Assembly (NCBI GenBank): GCA_035293765.1
Contig: DATGMF010000074.1
Location: forward strand, 124,001 to 188,000
Source of the DNA: DASRHT01 sp035293765
GTDB taxonomy: Bacteria; Chloroflexota; Ktedonobacteria; Ktedonobacterales; Ktedonobacteraceae
Direction: 5' to 3'
DNA length: 64,000 bases
The position numbers and the translations under genes were made by a program. Below the pieces are notes generated by a model. The model worked only from the letters and a program-made list of their open reading frames with translations. It ran no database searches and was not told where the DNA came from. The stretch's first letter is position 1. Each line of letters begins with the position of its first letter. Of the stretch, positions 1 to 8,868 are shown piece after piece.

Positions 1-67
1 CGCAGGCGGTGATGCGGCGATGGACCTGTAAATGCAGCAAAATAGAAAGCAATCGATCAGCGCGCAT
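1..67 (-). CDS. YafY/WYL-type HTH transcriptional regulator, N-terminal fragment
   Basis: Only the first 22 codons are inside the window; the gene runs off the left edge. The translation begins MRADRLLSILLHLQVHRRIT, which matches the usual start of YafY-like regulators (an HTH_11 winged helix, followed in the full protein by a WYL ligand-sensing domain). A GAGGAG ribosome-binding site stands just upstream of the ATG. The identification rests on this short N-terminus, so the family is likely but the ligand and targets are unknown. Confidence 0.6.
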   Translation of the reverse strand, partial: MRADRLLSILLHLQVHRRITAC

Positions 68-203
68 GGTATCTCCTCGCTTCCTTCGTCATGGGGTGTG
101 CATCTCTGATCGATAGTGTATCACAGAAATATGACATGGAGTGTCATGAATGAATGATGTTCGACCTTTTTCCCTGCTATTTTCGGAGAGATGTGTGTTG
201 CAA

Positions 204-692
204 TTAGAGAGACAGTTCCTGTTGCTGTTCTCGCTCCTTCTTTGCAGCAGCAAACGCTTTGAACTGTTCCGCCATCTCCCACTTATTGGCATACACGCGG
301 TTCCCACAATAGATGTTGCGCCTGGCGAACTCCTCCGGCGTGGTGTGTATAAGCCGCGCCCGAATGGATTCTCGATCAGGGTGAAGGGTATCATACCACG
401 GCGTTGTTAAGGTGTACTTAGGGTCGTAGACCCACTGCGGGCACGCTTCTCCGTATTTGTGACAGAACCATTCGACTGAAGCGGCACAGAAGGTAGCCCA
501 TCGCTGAAGTTCTGACGATGGTTCGTAGTCTGGGAGCGGATCGGCGACGAGTTGCTGCCGTCGATCTTTGGCGTAATCGAACCAGTAGTTCATAAAATTG
601 CCCAGAGCCACCCAGGGATCTTCCCCCTGGCAGATGTCAGAAAATGCCTTTGCCATCGTTTGCAGTCGGTCTCGTCGCATCATATCGAGCAT
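204..692 (-). CDS. hypothetical protein, partner of a DUF6036 nucleotidyltransferase
   Basis: A 162-residue soluble protein rich in Trp, Tyr and charged residues, with no signal peptide or membrane segment. I do not recognise the family. It starts 12 bases after the stop of the nucleotidyltransferase gene on the same strand, so the two are almost certainly one operon. The C-terminal 25 residues are Lys/Glu/Gln-rich and probably form a helix. Two-gene units with a minimal nucleotidyltransferase often act as toxin-antitoxin or abortive-infection modules, but nothing in this sequence proves that here. Confidence 0.7.
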   Translation of the reverse strand: MLDMMRRDRLQTMAKAFSDICQGEDPWVALGNFMNYWFDYAKDRRQQLVADPLPDYEPSSELQRWATFCAASVEWFCHKYGEACPQWVYDPKYTLTTPWYDTLHPDRESIRARLIHTTPEEFARRNIYCGNRVYANKWEMAEQFKAFAAAKKEREQQQELSL

Positions 693-704
693 GGCTTTTT
701 ACCT

Positions 705-1271
705 TTATGATGAAAAGAACTCCTCAAGCGTTGCTGGAACGTCACTAAGCTCCTGGAATTGTCGATCTGGGAAGTAAGTATCCACAATCGCCTGTGCCTG
801 CTCCTGTTGCTTTATGCGCAATGCTTTGCACAGTGCTATGATATCATGACGATCTTTGGTTCGTCCAGCTAACAGCTTACATGCCAGAATAAAATCTTTC
901 GGTGGGAGAACGATTTCGACCAGCTTGCCGAACGTGCGCCAGGGGGTCCCCTTTGGGATCTCGCCTGTACTGGTCAAGGCTTCTGAGGCAAGGTCATTCA
1001 GCCAGGTTTCACTGATGCCAAGATCGTATGCAACAAATCGTACCGCACTTTTGAACAGGTGATGCTCATGAGGTGTGAGCGGATGATCCAGGCTGACGAT
1101 GACATCAATATCGCCGGTCGTTTTCCTCTCCCCAATTTTCTGCGTGATCATGTAAGCGCCGCCAATCAGCAGGAGCCGAACGGGCTTTTGCAAGCTCAGT
1201 TCCTGGAGTTCCTCTCCAAGTAAAGTAAGATTGTGTTCAATGTCTTGGCGCTGCATCATGGGAAGTTTCAT
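705..1271 (-). CDS. DUF6036-like nucleotidyltransferase
   Basis: A 188-residue protein. The N-terminal half carries the nucleotidyltransferase signature: LLLIGGAYMI (residues about 34-43), an Arg-x-Thr-x-Asp-x-Asp stretch (RKTTGDIDVIVSL, about 49-61) and a hydrophobic core strand. Gly-Gly and the Asp-x-Asp pair would bind the nucleotide and metals. The family (DUF6036, related to AbiEii/MNT transferases) is known from bacterial genomes, often in two-gene units; substrate unknown. It is first in an operon with the hypothetical gene downstream, next to a TIR-NACHT gene on the other strand. Role in defence or toxin control is inference only. Confidence 0.75.
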   Translation of the reverse strand: MKLPMMQRQDIEHNLTLLGEELQELSLQKPVRLLLIGGAYMITQKIGERKTTGDIDVIVSLDHPLTPHEHHLFKSAVRFVAYDLGISETWLNDLASEALTSTGEIPKGTPWRTFGKLVEIVLPPKDFILACKLLAGRTKDRHDIIALCKALRIKQQEQAQAIVDTYFPDRQFQELSDVPATLEEFFSS

Positions 1272-1487
1272 CTCCTGCTAATGAAAAAAGTCTAAACGGT
1301 GGCGTTAGCATACGAAATTTTGAGGGTCATGTAAAGAAAAAACATCAATAAAAACTGGTCAATATCTAAGAAACATTTATTGCTTCAAGAAAGCAAAAAG
1401 ACGGCAACACTGTTGCTTGTATGTGTAGTCATTTTTGGATATATTACTAATTGACGATAATATATGTAGGATAAGGAGAAAGAATAC

Positions 1488-4067
1488 ATGCAGCAGCAGA
1501 CGATGCCATCCCCTGTTTCGCTTGTGAGTATTGCCGCTCCTGCCGATATCACTTTCCTTGAAACCTGGGAAACCCACCTGCTACCTCTTCAGCAGGCTGG
1601 ACTCATCATGTTCTGGTCTGAGCGACAGCTCGTCGGCGGTACCAATCAAAAAGAGCAAATGTTGGCTCATCTGGATCAGGATAATTATGTCGTCTTCTTG
1701 CTGAGTGCTGATTTCTTTGCTTGTGAAATTTGTCTTACACTCATGCACGAAGGGCTGCTTCGTCAGCAGCAAGGGCGTATTGCTGTCATTCCTCTGCTTG
1801 TGCGTCCAGTCGCGTGGCAAGATACACCTTTAGGGGCCTTTGCATGTTTGCCCACCAATGGAATTCCGATTATGAGCTGGGAGTTTCCAGACGAGGGGTG
1901 GCATCGGGCTGCTCAGGAGCTACGGAGACTTGGCAGTGCAACATCTTCCACAGCCTCAACGGCATCCGTAACTTCATTTCCCTCTGAAAGGCCCCGTTCT
2001 TCCACATACCAGATATCGATTGATCTGGCACCTATTATTGGTGATAATCTTCATTTTGAGCAGCATATCCATGTACCCCTGATTTCAACGCTCACTCCTG
2101 AGCAGAAGCGTAATAGAGAAAGACTACTTGCAAAGGTGCGGGCTTTTTGGATTGACGGAGTGCTGAAACAATCATTGCATGGGCAGGAACTGATCGCACT
2201 TGGGTTAAGTCAGCAACGGAATCTCCTGGAAAATGCTTGGCGTCCGGTCCTTTCGGTGCTACACCAGCCAGAGCAGCAACTTCAGGCCGGGACACTCATT
2301 ACAGAGGTCTACGACAATGCGCTGGGCGAGCTGCTGATTCTGGGAGAACCGGGTTCAGGCAAAACGACCTTGCTTCTTGATTTGGCTCGTAATCTTCTCG
2401 AACGGGCTCAGGCCGATGAGAACCAGCCGATGCCGCTTATTTTTAACCTTTCATCATGGGCGACCGAGCGGCAAGCCCTTGATAGGTGGTTGGTAAAAGA
2501 AATGGTGGTGAGATATCAAATCCCTTACCTGCTTGCTCAAAGCTGGATGGCTTCTGAACGTATCATACCCCTGCTTGATGGATTGGACGAAGTCGTGCAA
2601 GAAGCTCGTCATGGATGTGTGCAAGCTATCAACGCCTATCACGCACAGCATGGATTACAATCTCTGGTGATATGCAGCAGAAAAGCAGACTATGAGAGTC
2701 TTCCGGCGCCGGTAGAGCTGGGTACAACAGTAACGATACTTCCTCTGACGTTGGCTCAAATTAATGGATATTTATCAAAGGCGGAAGGGAGGTTAGATAT
2801 TGTAAAAGCGGCCCTTTACCAGGACCAGATCCTGCGAGAACTTGCTCAAATTCCTTTGATGCTTGATATCCTTGTCACCGTCTCTGTTGAAACATCAGCG
2901 CCAGATCTTTTCGGCAAAGGCTCCCTTGAGGCAAGGCGAGAGGCGATTTTTGATACCTATATCAGCCATGCACTAAAGCGAAGAAGTCCTGCCCTTCATT
3001 ATTATCCTCTTCCACAAACTACCCGCTGGCTAGGATGGCTAGCCTGGCAAATGAAGCGACATAACATGTCTGTTTTTTACATTGAAGAGTTACAAGTAGA
3101 TTGGCTAGCTCGTTCCTGGTCACGCTTAACTTACCATACTGTACTGGGATGTATTTTCGGACTGGTTGCCTCTCTCATCGGCGGACTGATGATCGGACTG
3201 GTGCTTGGTCTATTTTTTGGCCTGGCGACCAGCCTCATCGCCACCCTTATGAGGGTACTGATTTTAGGATCAGCTCTTGGTCTGGTTGGAGGATTCATTG
3301 TGGGCTGTCGAGGAGGCTCTGATTCATCGATACAACTAACCGAAGGCATCACATGGTCTTACAAAAGTTTCTTGCATGGTTTGAAAGAAGGATTGCAGCG
3401 TGGGCTATGGGCAGGACTTGTTGTTGGCCTGGTAACAGGATCGATTGTCGGCATCATTATCGGGCTGATTTTCGGCCCGGTCGCCGGGCTCCTTGTCGGT
3501 TTCGTCAGTGTCTTATTCCTCGGCGGTGTTGTTGCGCTGAGCACCGGGCTGAAAGGTGAATCTGGCCCACTACCTCAGCCGACGCTCCGAAACAGAGTAT
3601 TTTCCGGGTTGAACGGAGGATTGATTGCCGGGCTGAGAAGAGGGTTGATCGGTGGCCTCCAGAGTAAAACGCTCGATACGAGCACACGCAATACGCCCAA
3701 TCAAGGAATCTGGCGTTCAGCTACCTATGCAGGGATCACTGCACTGATTTTTGGGGGATTCTTTGGAGTGCTCGGTATGCTAACTGCTATCGGTATTATG
3801 GGACTTGGTAGAGGACTAAGCGTTGGCGGAATTGTGGGATTAAGTGCCGCATTAAGTGCCGGGTTGATCTTTGGCGGTGAGGCTTGCACTAAACATGTTC
3901 TGCTCCGCTTTCTTCTCTGGCAAACCGGAGTAGCTCCCCGAAGTTATTCCAGGTTTCTAGACTATGCAGCCGAGCGTATTCTCTTACGTAAAGTTGGAGG
4001 AGGCTATATCTTTATTCACCGGTCATTACTAGAACATTTTGCATTCCACTCCGAGGAGGAGCTTTAG
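1488..4067 (+). CDS. TIR-like / NACHT STAND NTPase with glycine-zipper membrane domain
   Basis: An 859-residue multidomain protein. Residues 1-150 resemble a TIR domain (VSIAAPAD start, then FLLSADFFACEIC and a nearby Glu that could be the NADase residue). A NACHT ATPase follows, with Walker A GEPGSGKTTLL near residue 285 and Walker B IIPLLDGLDEV near 365. From about 548 to 800 there are many hydrophobic segments built of Gly-Leu-x-x-Gly repeats, as in glycine zippers, broken by short polar loops. The end, FIHRSLLEHFAF, resembles the winged-helix-like tail seen after NACHT modules. STAND proteins oligomerise on sensing a trigger; TIR and membrane parts are typical effectors of immune versions. 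AAGGAGAAAG precedes the ATG. Antiphage function is inference; the TIR call is the weakest part. Confidence 0.8.
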   Translation: MQQQTMPSPVSLVSIAAPADITFLETWETHLLPLQQAGLIMFWSERQLVGGTNQKEQMLAHLDQDNYVVFLLSADFFACEICLTLMHEGLLRQQQGRIAVIPLLVRPVAWQDTPLGAFACLPTNGIPIMSWEFPDEGWHRAAQELRRLGSATSSTASTASVTSFPSERPRSSTYQISIDLAPIIGDNLHFEQHIHVPLISTLTPEQKRNRERLLAKVRAFWIDGVLKQSLHGQELIALGLSQQRNLLENAWRPVLSVLHQPEQQLQAGTLITEVYDNALGELLILGEPGSGKTTLLLDLARNLLERAQADENQPMPLIFNLSSWATERQALDRWLVKEMVVRYQIPYLLAQSWMASERIIPLLDGLDEVVQEARHGCVQAINAYHAQHGLQSLVICSRKADYESLPAPVELGTTVTILPLTLAQINGYLSKAEGRLDIVKAALYQDQILRELAQIPLMLDILVTVSVETSAPDLFGKGSLEARREAIFDTYISHALKRRSPALHYYPLPQTTRWLGWLAWQMKRHNMSVFYIEELQVDWLARSWSRLTYHTVLGCIFGLVASLIGGLMIGLVLGLFFGLATSLIATLMRVLILGSALGLVGGFIVGCRGGSDSSIQLTEGITWSYKSFLHGLKEGLQRGLWAGLVVGLVTGSIVGIIIGLIFGPVAGLLVGFVSVLFLGGVVALSTGLKGESGPLPQPTLRNRVFSGLNGGLIAGLRRGLIGGLQSKTLDTSTRNTPNQGIWRSATYAGITALIFGGFFGVLGMLTAIGIMGLGRGLSVGGIVGLSAALSAGLIFGGEACTKHVLLRFLLWQTGVAPRSYSRFLDYAAERILLRKVGGGYIFIHRSLLEHFAFHSEEEL

Positions 4068-4239
4068 CAACAATTTCGGCATTTTTAGGAATTATAACTG
4101 CCCGTTTCTCTCTGTCTGACGTGACTATCTTCTCCCTATCGTCCCTATCTAAAAACGAAAGCGTTATACTTATGAAGGGAAAAATACGTACTGCCTGAGA
4201 AATTGCTACCTTTTCACTTCAAACGATGAGGGTTCTTAA

Positions 4240-4863
4240 TTGATCAGAAAAAGAGATGACGACAAGGTACCTCATAGTGTGCTTGTTGTTCTTGGCAAAA
4301 ATATCGGAATAGGGTCAAGTCCCAAAGCGATCAGAAAAGACAACTTTCACTTGAGCCACGAAACGCGGATCAATGTGTTGGCGTGCGGTATGCTATACCA
4401 ACCCGGCATGGATATCATCTGTTCAAGTGGTGAAACCTCCGGTCCTCCCTCAGAAGCACGGGCGATGAAAGATTATTTACTCCTCCATTTTCCTCAAATT
4501 CCCAGGAGCCATATCATTTTAGAAGAGCACAAAAACTCTATTGACACGGCTGGAAACGCCGAAGAGGTGGCAAAAATAGTCAAAGCCAGAGGATACAAGT
4601 ATGTCGGACTGGTCACTGTCGGTTATCATCTCAATAATGCGGCCACCTTGTTTGAGAGATATGGCGTGCCTGTAAGACAAAAATTCGTTGCAGAACATGT
4701 CGTGCAAGAACGCTCCGCTCGTCACAGGCAATATATTATCCATTGGGAAAAAACCGGGAGAATTCAACAAGAAAAGGGAAAAGAGGCCATCAGGAGACTG
4801 CTCCTACGTTTTGATAGAAAAGGCAAATTCCTTCGCCTCCTCACCCAAAGAACACGTCATTGA
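4240..4863 (+). CDS. YdcF/SanA-like DUF218 protein
   Basis: A 207-residue protein of the DUF218 (YdcF/ElyC/SanA) fold: an N-terminal strand VLVVLGKNI, a central Ser-Gly-rich stretch IICSSGETSGPPSEA followed by MKDYL, the ILEEHKNSIDTAGNA segment with the conserved Asn-Ser-x-Asp-Thr, and VGLVTVGYHL. The usual N-terminal membrane anchor of SanA/ElyC is absent, so it is predicted cytoplasmic like YdcF. The start is a TTG preceded by GAGGG; the next in-frame Met lies inside the domain. Families of this kind are tied to cell-envelope metabolism, but the reaction is not known. Confidence 0.7.
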   Translation: MIRKRDDDKVPHSVLVVLGKNIGIGSSPKAIRKDNFHLSHETRINVLACGMLYQPGMDIICSSGETSGPPSEARAMKDYLLLHFPQIPRSHIILEEHKNSIDTAGNAEEVAKIVKARGYKYVGLVTVGYHLNNAATLFERYGVPVRQKFVAEHVVQERSARHRQYIIHWEKTGRIQQEKGKEAIRRLLLRFDRKGKFLRLLTQRTRH

Positions 4864-4892
4864 TGGTCATTTGACGAAGACAACAAAGCAAA

Positions 4893-4931
4893 GGCATAGA
4901 AATATGGCTGTTGGTTTCATATTTCTATGCC
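4893..4931. terminator. hairpin between convergent genes
   Basis: A perfect 14-base-pair stem (GGCATAGAAATATG at 4893-4906 pairing with 4918-4931) with an 11-base loop, in the 86-base gap between the DUF218 gene and the convergent lipoprotein gene. There is no strong T-run on either side, so termination is inferred mainly from position. Confidence 0.5.
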
Positions 4932-4949
4932 CAGGCTGTTCGAACTGTG

Positions 4950-5930
4950 TCAAGAAACGGCAACGCAGAGTGGTAACACTTTGAGCGTGCCGCCGGGGCT
5001 GATCGGTGGGCTATCGATAGTGAGGGGCGGCAATGCATATACGGTTGTTGCCCAGGTTGGCGTATTGGTGCCGTAGGAAGGGTAGAACAGGGTGATGGGG
5101 AAGGCGCGCGCGGAAGCGTTGACCTTCTGATAACCGGAACCTACTGGCGTCAAGCCGGACGAGCAGGTGCCTGAACCGGAGGCGCTGGTTGCAACCTCTG
5201 GCTGCTGCGCCGCTGGTACAGTCACGGTAGTCGTGTTCCCGGCGGAGACGGTCAGGCCAGGGGTGCAGACGGCGTAAACGGAGACGTTATTGCCGAAGTG
5301 GTTGAGATTGCCGATGCTATAATCCGTCGCAACCATCCAGCGCGTCAGGCCAAGCGGCGTGGAAGACTCGAAATCTATTACGGCTGAAGCAATATTGGCC
5401 TGTGAAACATTGGTGAGCTGGTAGCCGCCACCGGTGAGGTGCATATTTTGCGGGCAATCAACGGACAGGGTATTCCCGCTATTCGCATTGCCGCTCTGGC
5501 TCACAATCGTGGGAGCTGATCCTTTTGTCAGGCACTCGACATGGGCCGTTCCCAACACATCGCCGCTGCCTATCGCCTGATTGGTAAAGGTGACTGTCCA
5601 GGAATTGGCACTGGAAGGATAGCTGGCGGCAATAAAGTATTCGTCGATGACCGTATGGGTAATACCGCCGCGCGTCACTTTGTCCTGATAGGCAGGGGCC
5701 GTCACCGCCCAGCCGCCGCTCAACATCTGCTCGCCAGCGTGGCAACTGGCCGTAGCGGTCACAAGCCCCAGAGGATGGATCGTCACGACGCTAAAACGGT
5801 CGGTAATACCCGGCGCGGAATTGATCCCACCTCCACCATTCGGACCGGTGCCACAGGCCCACAACAGCGTGCAACAGAAGAGCAGCGGCAATAGCAGAGA
5901 ACCTGCCCGTAAACGCTGATAAATGCTCAT
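4950..5930 (-). CDS. secreted lipoprotein, hypothetical
   Basis: A 326-residue protein with a lipoprotein signal peptide: a basic N-terminus, a Leu-rich core and the lipobox LLWACG, so Cys26 would be lipidated and the protein anchored outside the membrane. The mature part is Gly/Ser/Thr-rich with two similar halves, each having a conserved Cys and a Gly-Gly pair (ASCHAGEQMLSGGWAV and VDCPQNMHLTGGGYQL), which suggests an internal duplication of a beta-rich module. No catalytic motif is visible. It is a single gene; its start has only a weak GGAA Shine-Dalgarno. Confidence 0.7.
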   Translation of the reverse strand: MSIYQRLRAGSLLLPLLFCCTLLWACGTGPNGGGGINSAPGITDRFSVVTIHPLGLVTATASCHAGEQMLSGGWAVTAPAYQDKVTRGGITHTVIDEYFIAASYPSSANSWTVTFTNQAIGSGDVLGTAHVECLTKGSAPTIVSQSGNANSGNTLSVDCPQNMHLTGGGYQLTNVSQANIASAVIDFESSTPLGLTRWMVATDYSIGNLNHFGNNVSVYAVCTPGLTVSAGNTTTVTVPAAQQPEVATSASGSGTCSSGLTPVGSGYQKVNASARAFPITLFYPSYGTNTPTWATTVYALPPLTIDSPPISPGGTLKVLPLCVAVS

Positions 5931-6135
5931 AATGTATTCCTTTCATCCATCGGATAGTAGTTTAGCTCTCATTTATGCGATGTATCTATACATGCGTTTT
6001 TTAAAGCATAGAGTAGTCAGCCATGCGGGGCTACTCTCTACTTCACAAGTAGACTGTGATAGATAGCACTTTCTGCGGATGAGCGGAGATGGTAAAATGA
6101 TCTCATCACTTACTCTATCGGAGATCACAAGCAAA

Positions 6136-6948
6136 ATGCAGATACTTTGCTCAACCGGAGTTTTTACACGCAGTTCCGACCCGCTCAGCCACGAGGCTAT
6201 AGTGCTGTATGGTCCGCAGTTTGATGTGGACGGCTTTGAAGTCATTTTCTATCCCCGCTGGTATGCTCAGCAGGAGGATGTTATCCAGGCGTTGCAATCC
6301 TGCGGGCTGCCTTTTCCGGTGCTGCATGTCGAGAAAAGCGTTGGCGAGGTCTTCGGCAGCAGCGATGCCGAAGAGCGTGAGCAGGGAGTTTTGCGCTTTG
6401 AGCAGAATTGTATTTTTGCTCAGCAGATAGGGGCGCAGATTGTCGTACTCCATTTGTGGGGATTGCCTCATGGGGACCGCCATCTGGAGCATAATTTGCA
6501 GCCGTTGTCTCGCTGCCTGGATATCGCGGCGCAACATGGGCTGGAGCTGGCTATCGAGACGATTCCCTGCACATATGCAGATCCGCTCACCAATGTCAGG
6601 CGAGCTGTTGAGCACGATCCTCGCTCGCGTGTGGCGTTGGACACCGAATTTCTGGCCTTCCACGGCCAGCTCGATGCTGTCTTTGCGGCCTCCTGGCTCT
6701 GGCAGGAAAGGCTGGTGCGCCATGTGCATATGAAAGACTATGCCAGTCAGCTCTCTGCGGGAGAGGAGAGGCGCTATCTCCATCCGGGCGAGGGGCTGAT
6801 CGATTTTAGACGCTTTGTGCAGCAATTGAGAGCGGCAGGTTACGACGGCGCGCTAAGCCTGGAGGCGCGAGCAATCGACCACTGGAGAGAGGTCGAGGAC
6901 GCGCGTATTCAACGGAGTTTACAATTTATGCGTAGCCTTGCCGGGTGA
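6136..6948 (+). CDS. sugar phosphate isomerase/epimerase-like TIM barrel
   Basis: A 270-residue xylose-isomerase-like TIM barrel (AP endonuclease 2 superfamily). Strand motifs visible in order are QILCSTGVF, VDGFEVIFYPRW, IVVLHLWGLPHGD, LELAIETIPC (metal-binding Glu), RVALDTEFLAFHGQ, VRHVHMKDY (His and Asp ligands) and GALSLEARA (last Glu). Such enzymes isomerise or epimerise sugars or inositols with a divalent metal; the substrate cannot be told. I chose ATG 6136 because GGAGAT lies 10 bases upstream and the first barrel strand begins there; in-frame ATGs at 6079 and 6097 would add up to 19 residues without matching the family. It converges on the next gene with only 6 bases between. Confidence 0.75.
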   Translation: MQILCSTGVFTRSSDPLSHEAIVLYGPQFDVDGFEVIFYPRWYAQQEDVIQALQSCGLPFPVLHVEKSVGEVFGSSDAEEREQGVLRFEQNCIFAQQIGAQIVVLHLWGLPHGDRHLEHNLQPLSRCLDIAAQHGLELAIETIPCTYADPLTNVRRAVEHDPRSRVALDTEFLAFHGQLDAVFAASWLWQERLVRHVHMKDYASQLSAGEERRYLHPGEGLIDFRRFVQQLRAAGYDGALSLEARAIDHWREVEDARIQRSLQFMRSLAG

Positions 6949-6954
6949 GGCTGC

Positions 6955-7899
6955 TTACTGTCGCACTATTAGATGCGCCTTGCGTTCGGCCAGCCCTACA
7001 CGGGCGATATAGCCGGAATTGAAGGCGAGGTAATCGCTTTCGATGCCGTCGCTAAAGATTACGCCGTAATCGGGCATATGTGAAGTAATTATCAGCTCCT
7101 GGTGGGGAGCGATTTGCCCAAAGACGATACTGGCCTGTGACGTTCTGGACTGGAATGGCTCGCGTACCGTGAACCATAAGCGGTCAGATTCCCAGCCCAG
7201 CTCAATATCCTCCAGAGCGGGCGGCTGATCTCCGCCTCCGCCAAAGTGATGCGCGACATGCCACGCGCCCAGCGTGATTGATCGCAACCAGCCGGTGCAG
7301 CCAGCGCCGGTCGAGACGATGATGCCGCTCGAACTCTGCTGCTCGCTTCTGCCCGCGAACTCCAGCAGGTAGCGAGCCGAGCCGTGGCTGCGTGGCCCGA
7401 TAAAAAGATCGTTGACGCCGTAAAGTACCTGTCCATCATTGAGCGTGGCTTTGACCATTGAGATATGCGAAACCTGCACATCGCCTTTTAGCGTACGTTC
7501 AAGCCAGGGACCGATTTCCTCGAAAGTGAACGGGATCAGGATGCCATCGATGCGCCTGGGATCGGGATTGATGGCGAGAATTGGCTGCGTGGTCAGGTAT
7601 TTGGCGGTGTTGATGACCAACCCATCGGGGCCAACGGTGAGCACAAGATCGTGCTCACCAAACTGGTACGTGGGAAGAAAGTCGCGGTCAATAAACTGCT
7701 GTTTGATGGTACGCGGCAGACGTTGCCTGATAGCCTGAATAGCTTGCTGATATTGCGCGTCGCTCTGCTCGTATTCTGAGAACGAGACCTGATTTTGCTC
7801 CAGGTAGAACTTCGCCTGTGACTTCGAGTTCAGGCGATTGACCAGTTCGCCCAGCGACGTTTTTTTCGTGACCACCACGATCCGCTCGATCTCGAACAT
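6955..7899 (-). CDS. NAD-kinase-like protein with degenerate nucleotide motif
   Basis: A 314-residue protein with the layout of the ATP-NAD/diacylglycerol kinase fold. The GGDGT loop of NAD kinases is here VGPDG (residues 89-93), the NE motif appears as VNDLFIG (162-168), and the TPTGSTAY loop as STGAGCTGW (196-204). The N-terminal 70 residues look helical and have no clear match. Loss of the first Gly of the ATP loop and of the Thr makes normal kinase activity doubtful; it may bind a nucleotide for another purpose. It follows the SPFH gene by 17 bases on the same strand, so both probably act together. Shine-Dalgarno AAGGAAG is present. Confidence 0.7.
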   Translation of the reverse strand: MFEIERIVVVTKKTSLGELVNRLNSKSQAKFYLEQNQVSFSEYEQSDAQYQQAIQAIRQRLPRTIKQQFIDRDFLPTYQFGEHDLVLTVGPDGLVINTAKYLTTQPILAINPDPRRIDGILIPFTFEEIGPWLERTLKGDVQVSHISMVKATLNDGQVLYGVNDLFIGPRSHGSARYLLEFAGRSEQQSSSGIIVSTGAGCTGWLRSITLGAWHVAHHFGGGGDQPPALEDIELGWESDRLWFTVREPFQSRTSQASIVFGQIAPHQELIITSHMPDYGVIFSDGIESDYLAFNSGYIARVGLAERKAHLIVRQ

Positions 7900-7916
7900 C
7901 GTGTGCTTCCTTTCGC

Positions 7917-8783
7917 TTATTTTTTGTCAGCCGTCAGCAGTTGTTCGAGGATCTCCGATGTAATCGTCAGATTGCCGATCTTATCGGCGTTGGCGGCGAA
8001 ATCGCGGAAAGCGAGGGCGAGCAGTAGTTGCGCCTCAAGGGCCTGATAAGGCGTGAGATGGATGCGGGTGGCTTCGGCCTCGAACTCGGCCAGCTTGCGC
8101 GCGTTTTCGCCTTGCAGGTTTACCAGTTCCTGACGACGCTGCTCAAGATCAACTTCGGTCGAGAGCTCGTTCTGCTTAATTTTGCGCTCCTGCTCCACAG
8201 CATCAGCGCGGCGCGAATAGATGGCCTGGTCGGCGCGCTTCTGCAAAGCTTCGCGATACTCAGCCTCTAAAGCTTTGGTCATTTCGGGCGTAGCTTTAAT
8301 AGCGGTAAAGAAGAGGCTCACGCAGGTTACGCCCATCGTTGAGAGGGCCTGCTCCTCCTGGAGCTGAGCCAGAACGGTGCGTGCCAGGCGCTCCGAACTG
8401 TGGAGCGCATCTTCCAGAGCGAGCTGGCGCAGCTCGTTGCGGGTGTGCATCTGCACAATATTGACGATGCGCTGGTTTAGCTTGGCGGGATCTTCGGAGG
8501 TGTACTGGCGCGTGCGGGGCTTAATCGTGAAATTGAGCAATTTAGAAATTGTTTCGGGCTCGATGATGCGATAGGTGATCTGCCCTTGCAGGGTCACGGC
8601 CTGGAAATTGCCGGTGGTCTCATTAAAAACGAAGGGGGCATCGACCGTTGAGATCGGTACAAGGACGATAGAGGTGCTGGGTCGCCAGTACCAGAAGGCC
8701 AGACCAGCCCCCTGGCGCGCAATTTTGCCATTCGAGTAAGCGAGGATATATTCGGTAGGTTCGGATTTGAAGTATGCAAACAT
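7917..8783 (-). CDS. SPFH/Band 7 (prohibitin-like) protein
   Basis: A 288-residue SPFH protein. Residues 1-30 read MFAYFKSEPTEYILAYSNGK, then GAGLAFWYWRPSTSIVLVPI, typical of the Band 7 N-terminus, though there is no membrane segment before it. The SPFH core is followed from about residue 185 by a charged coiled coil (EYREALQKRADQAIYSRRAD onward). Such proteins make membrane-associated oligomers or scaffolds. The ATG at 8783 is preferred: AAAGGAG lies 11 bases before it and inside the coding part of the longer reading from 8807. It forms an operon with the NAD-kinase-like gene downstream; that pairing is unusual and of unknown function. Confidence 0.8.
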   Translation of the reverse strand: MFAYFKSEPTEYILAYSNGKIARQGAGLAFWYWRPSTSIVLVPISTVDAPFVFNETTGNFQAVTLQGQITYRIIEPETISKLLNFTIKPRTRQYTSEDPAKLNQRIVNIVQMHTRNELRQLALEDALHSSERLARTVLAQLQEEQALSTMGVTCVSLFFTAIKATPEMTKALEAEYREALQKRADQAIYSRRADAVEQERKIKQNELSTEVDLEQRRQELVNLQGENARKLAEFEAEATRIHLTPYQALEAQLLLALAFRDFAANADKIGNLTITSEILEQLLTADKK

Positions 8784-8868
8784 AAATATGAAATGCTCCT
8801 TTGTCAATGCGCAGTGGGCCTACTCACAGATGACCAACAAGCGAAGCAGGACAGTATTAACCGAGTTA

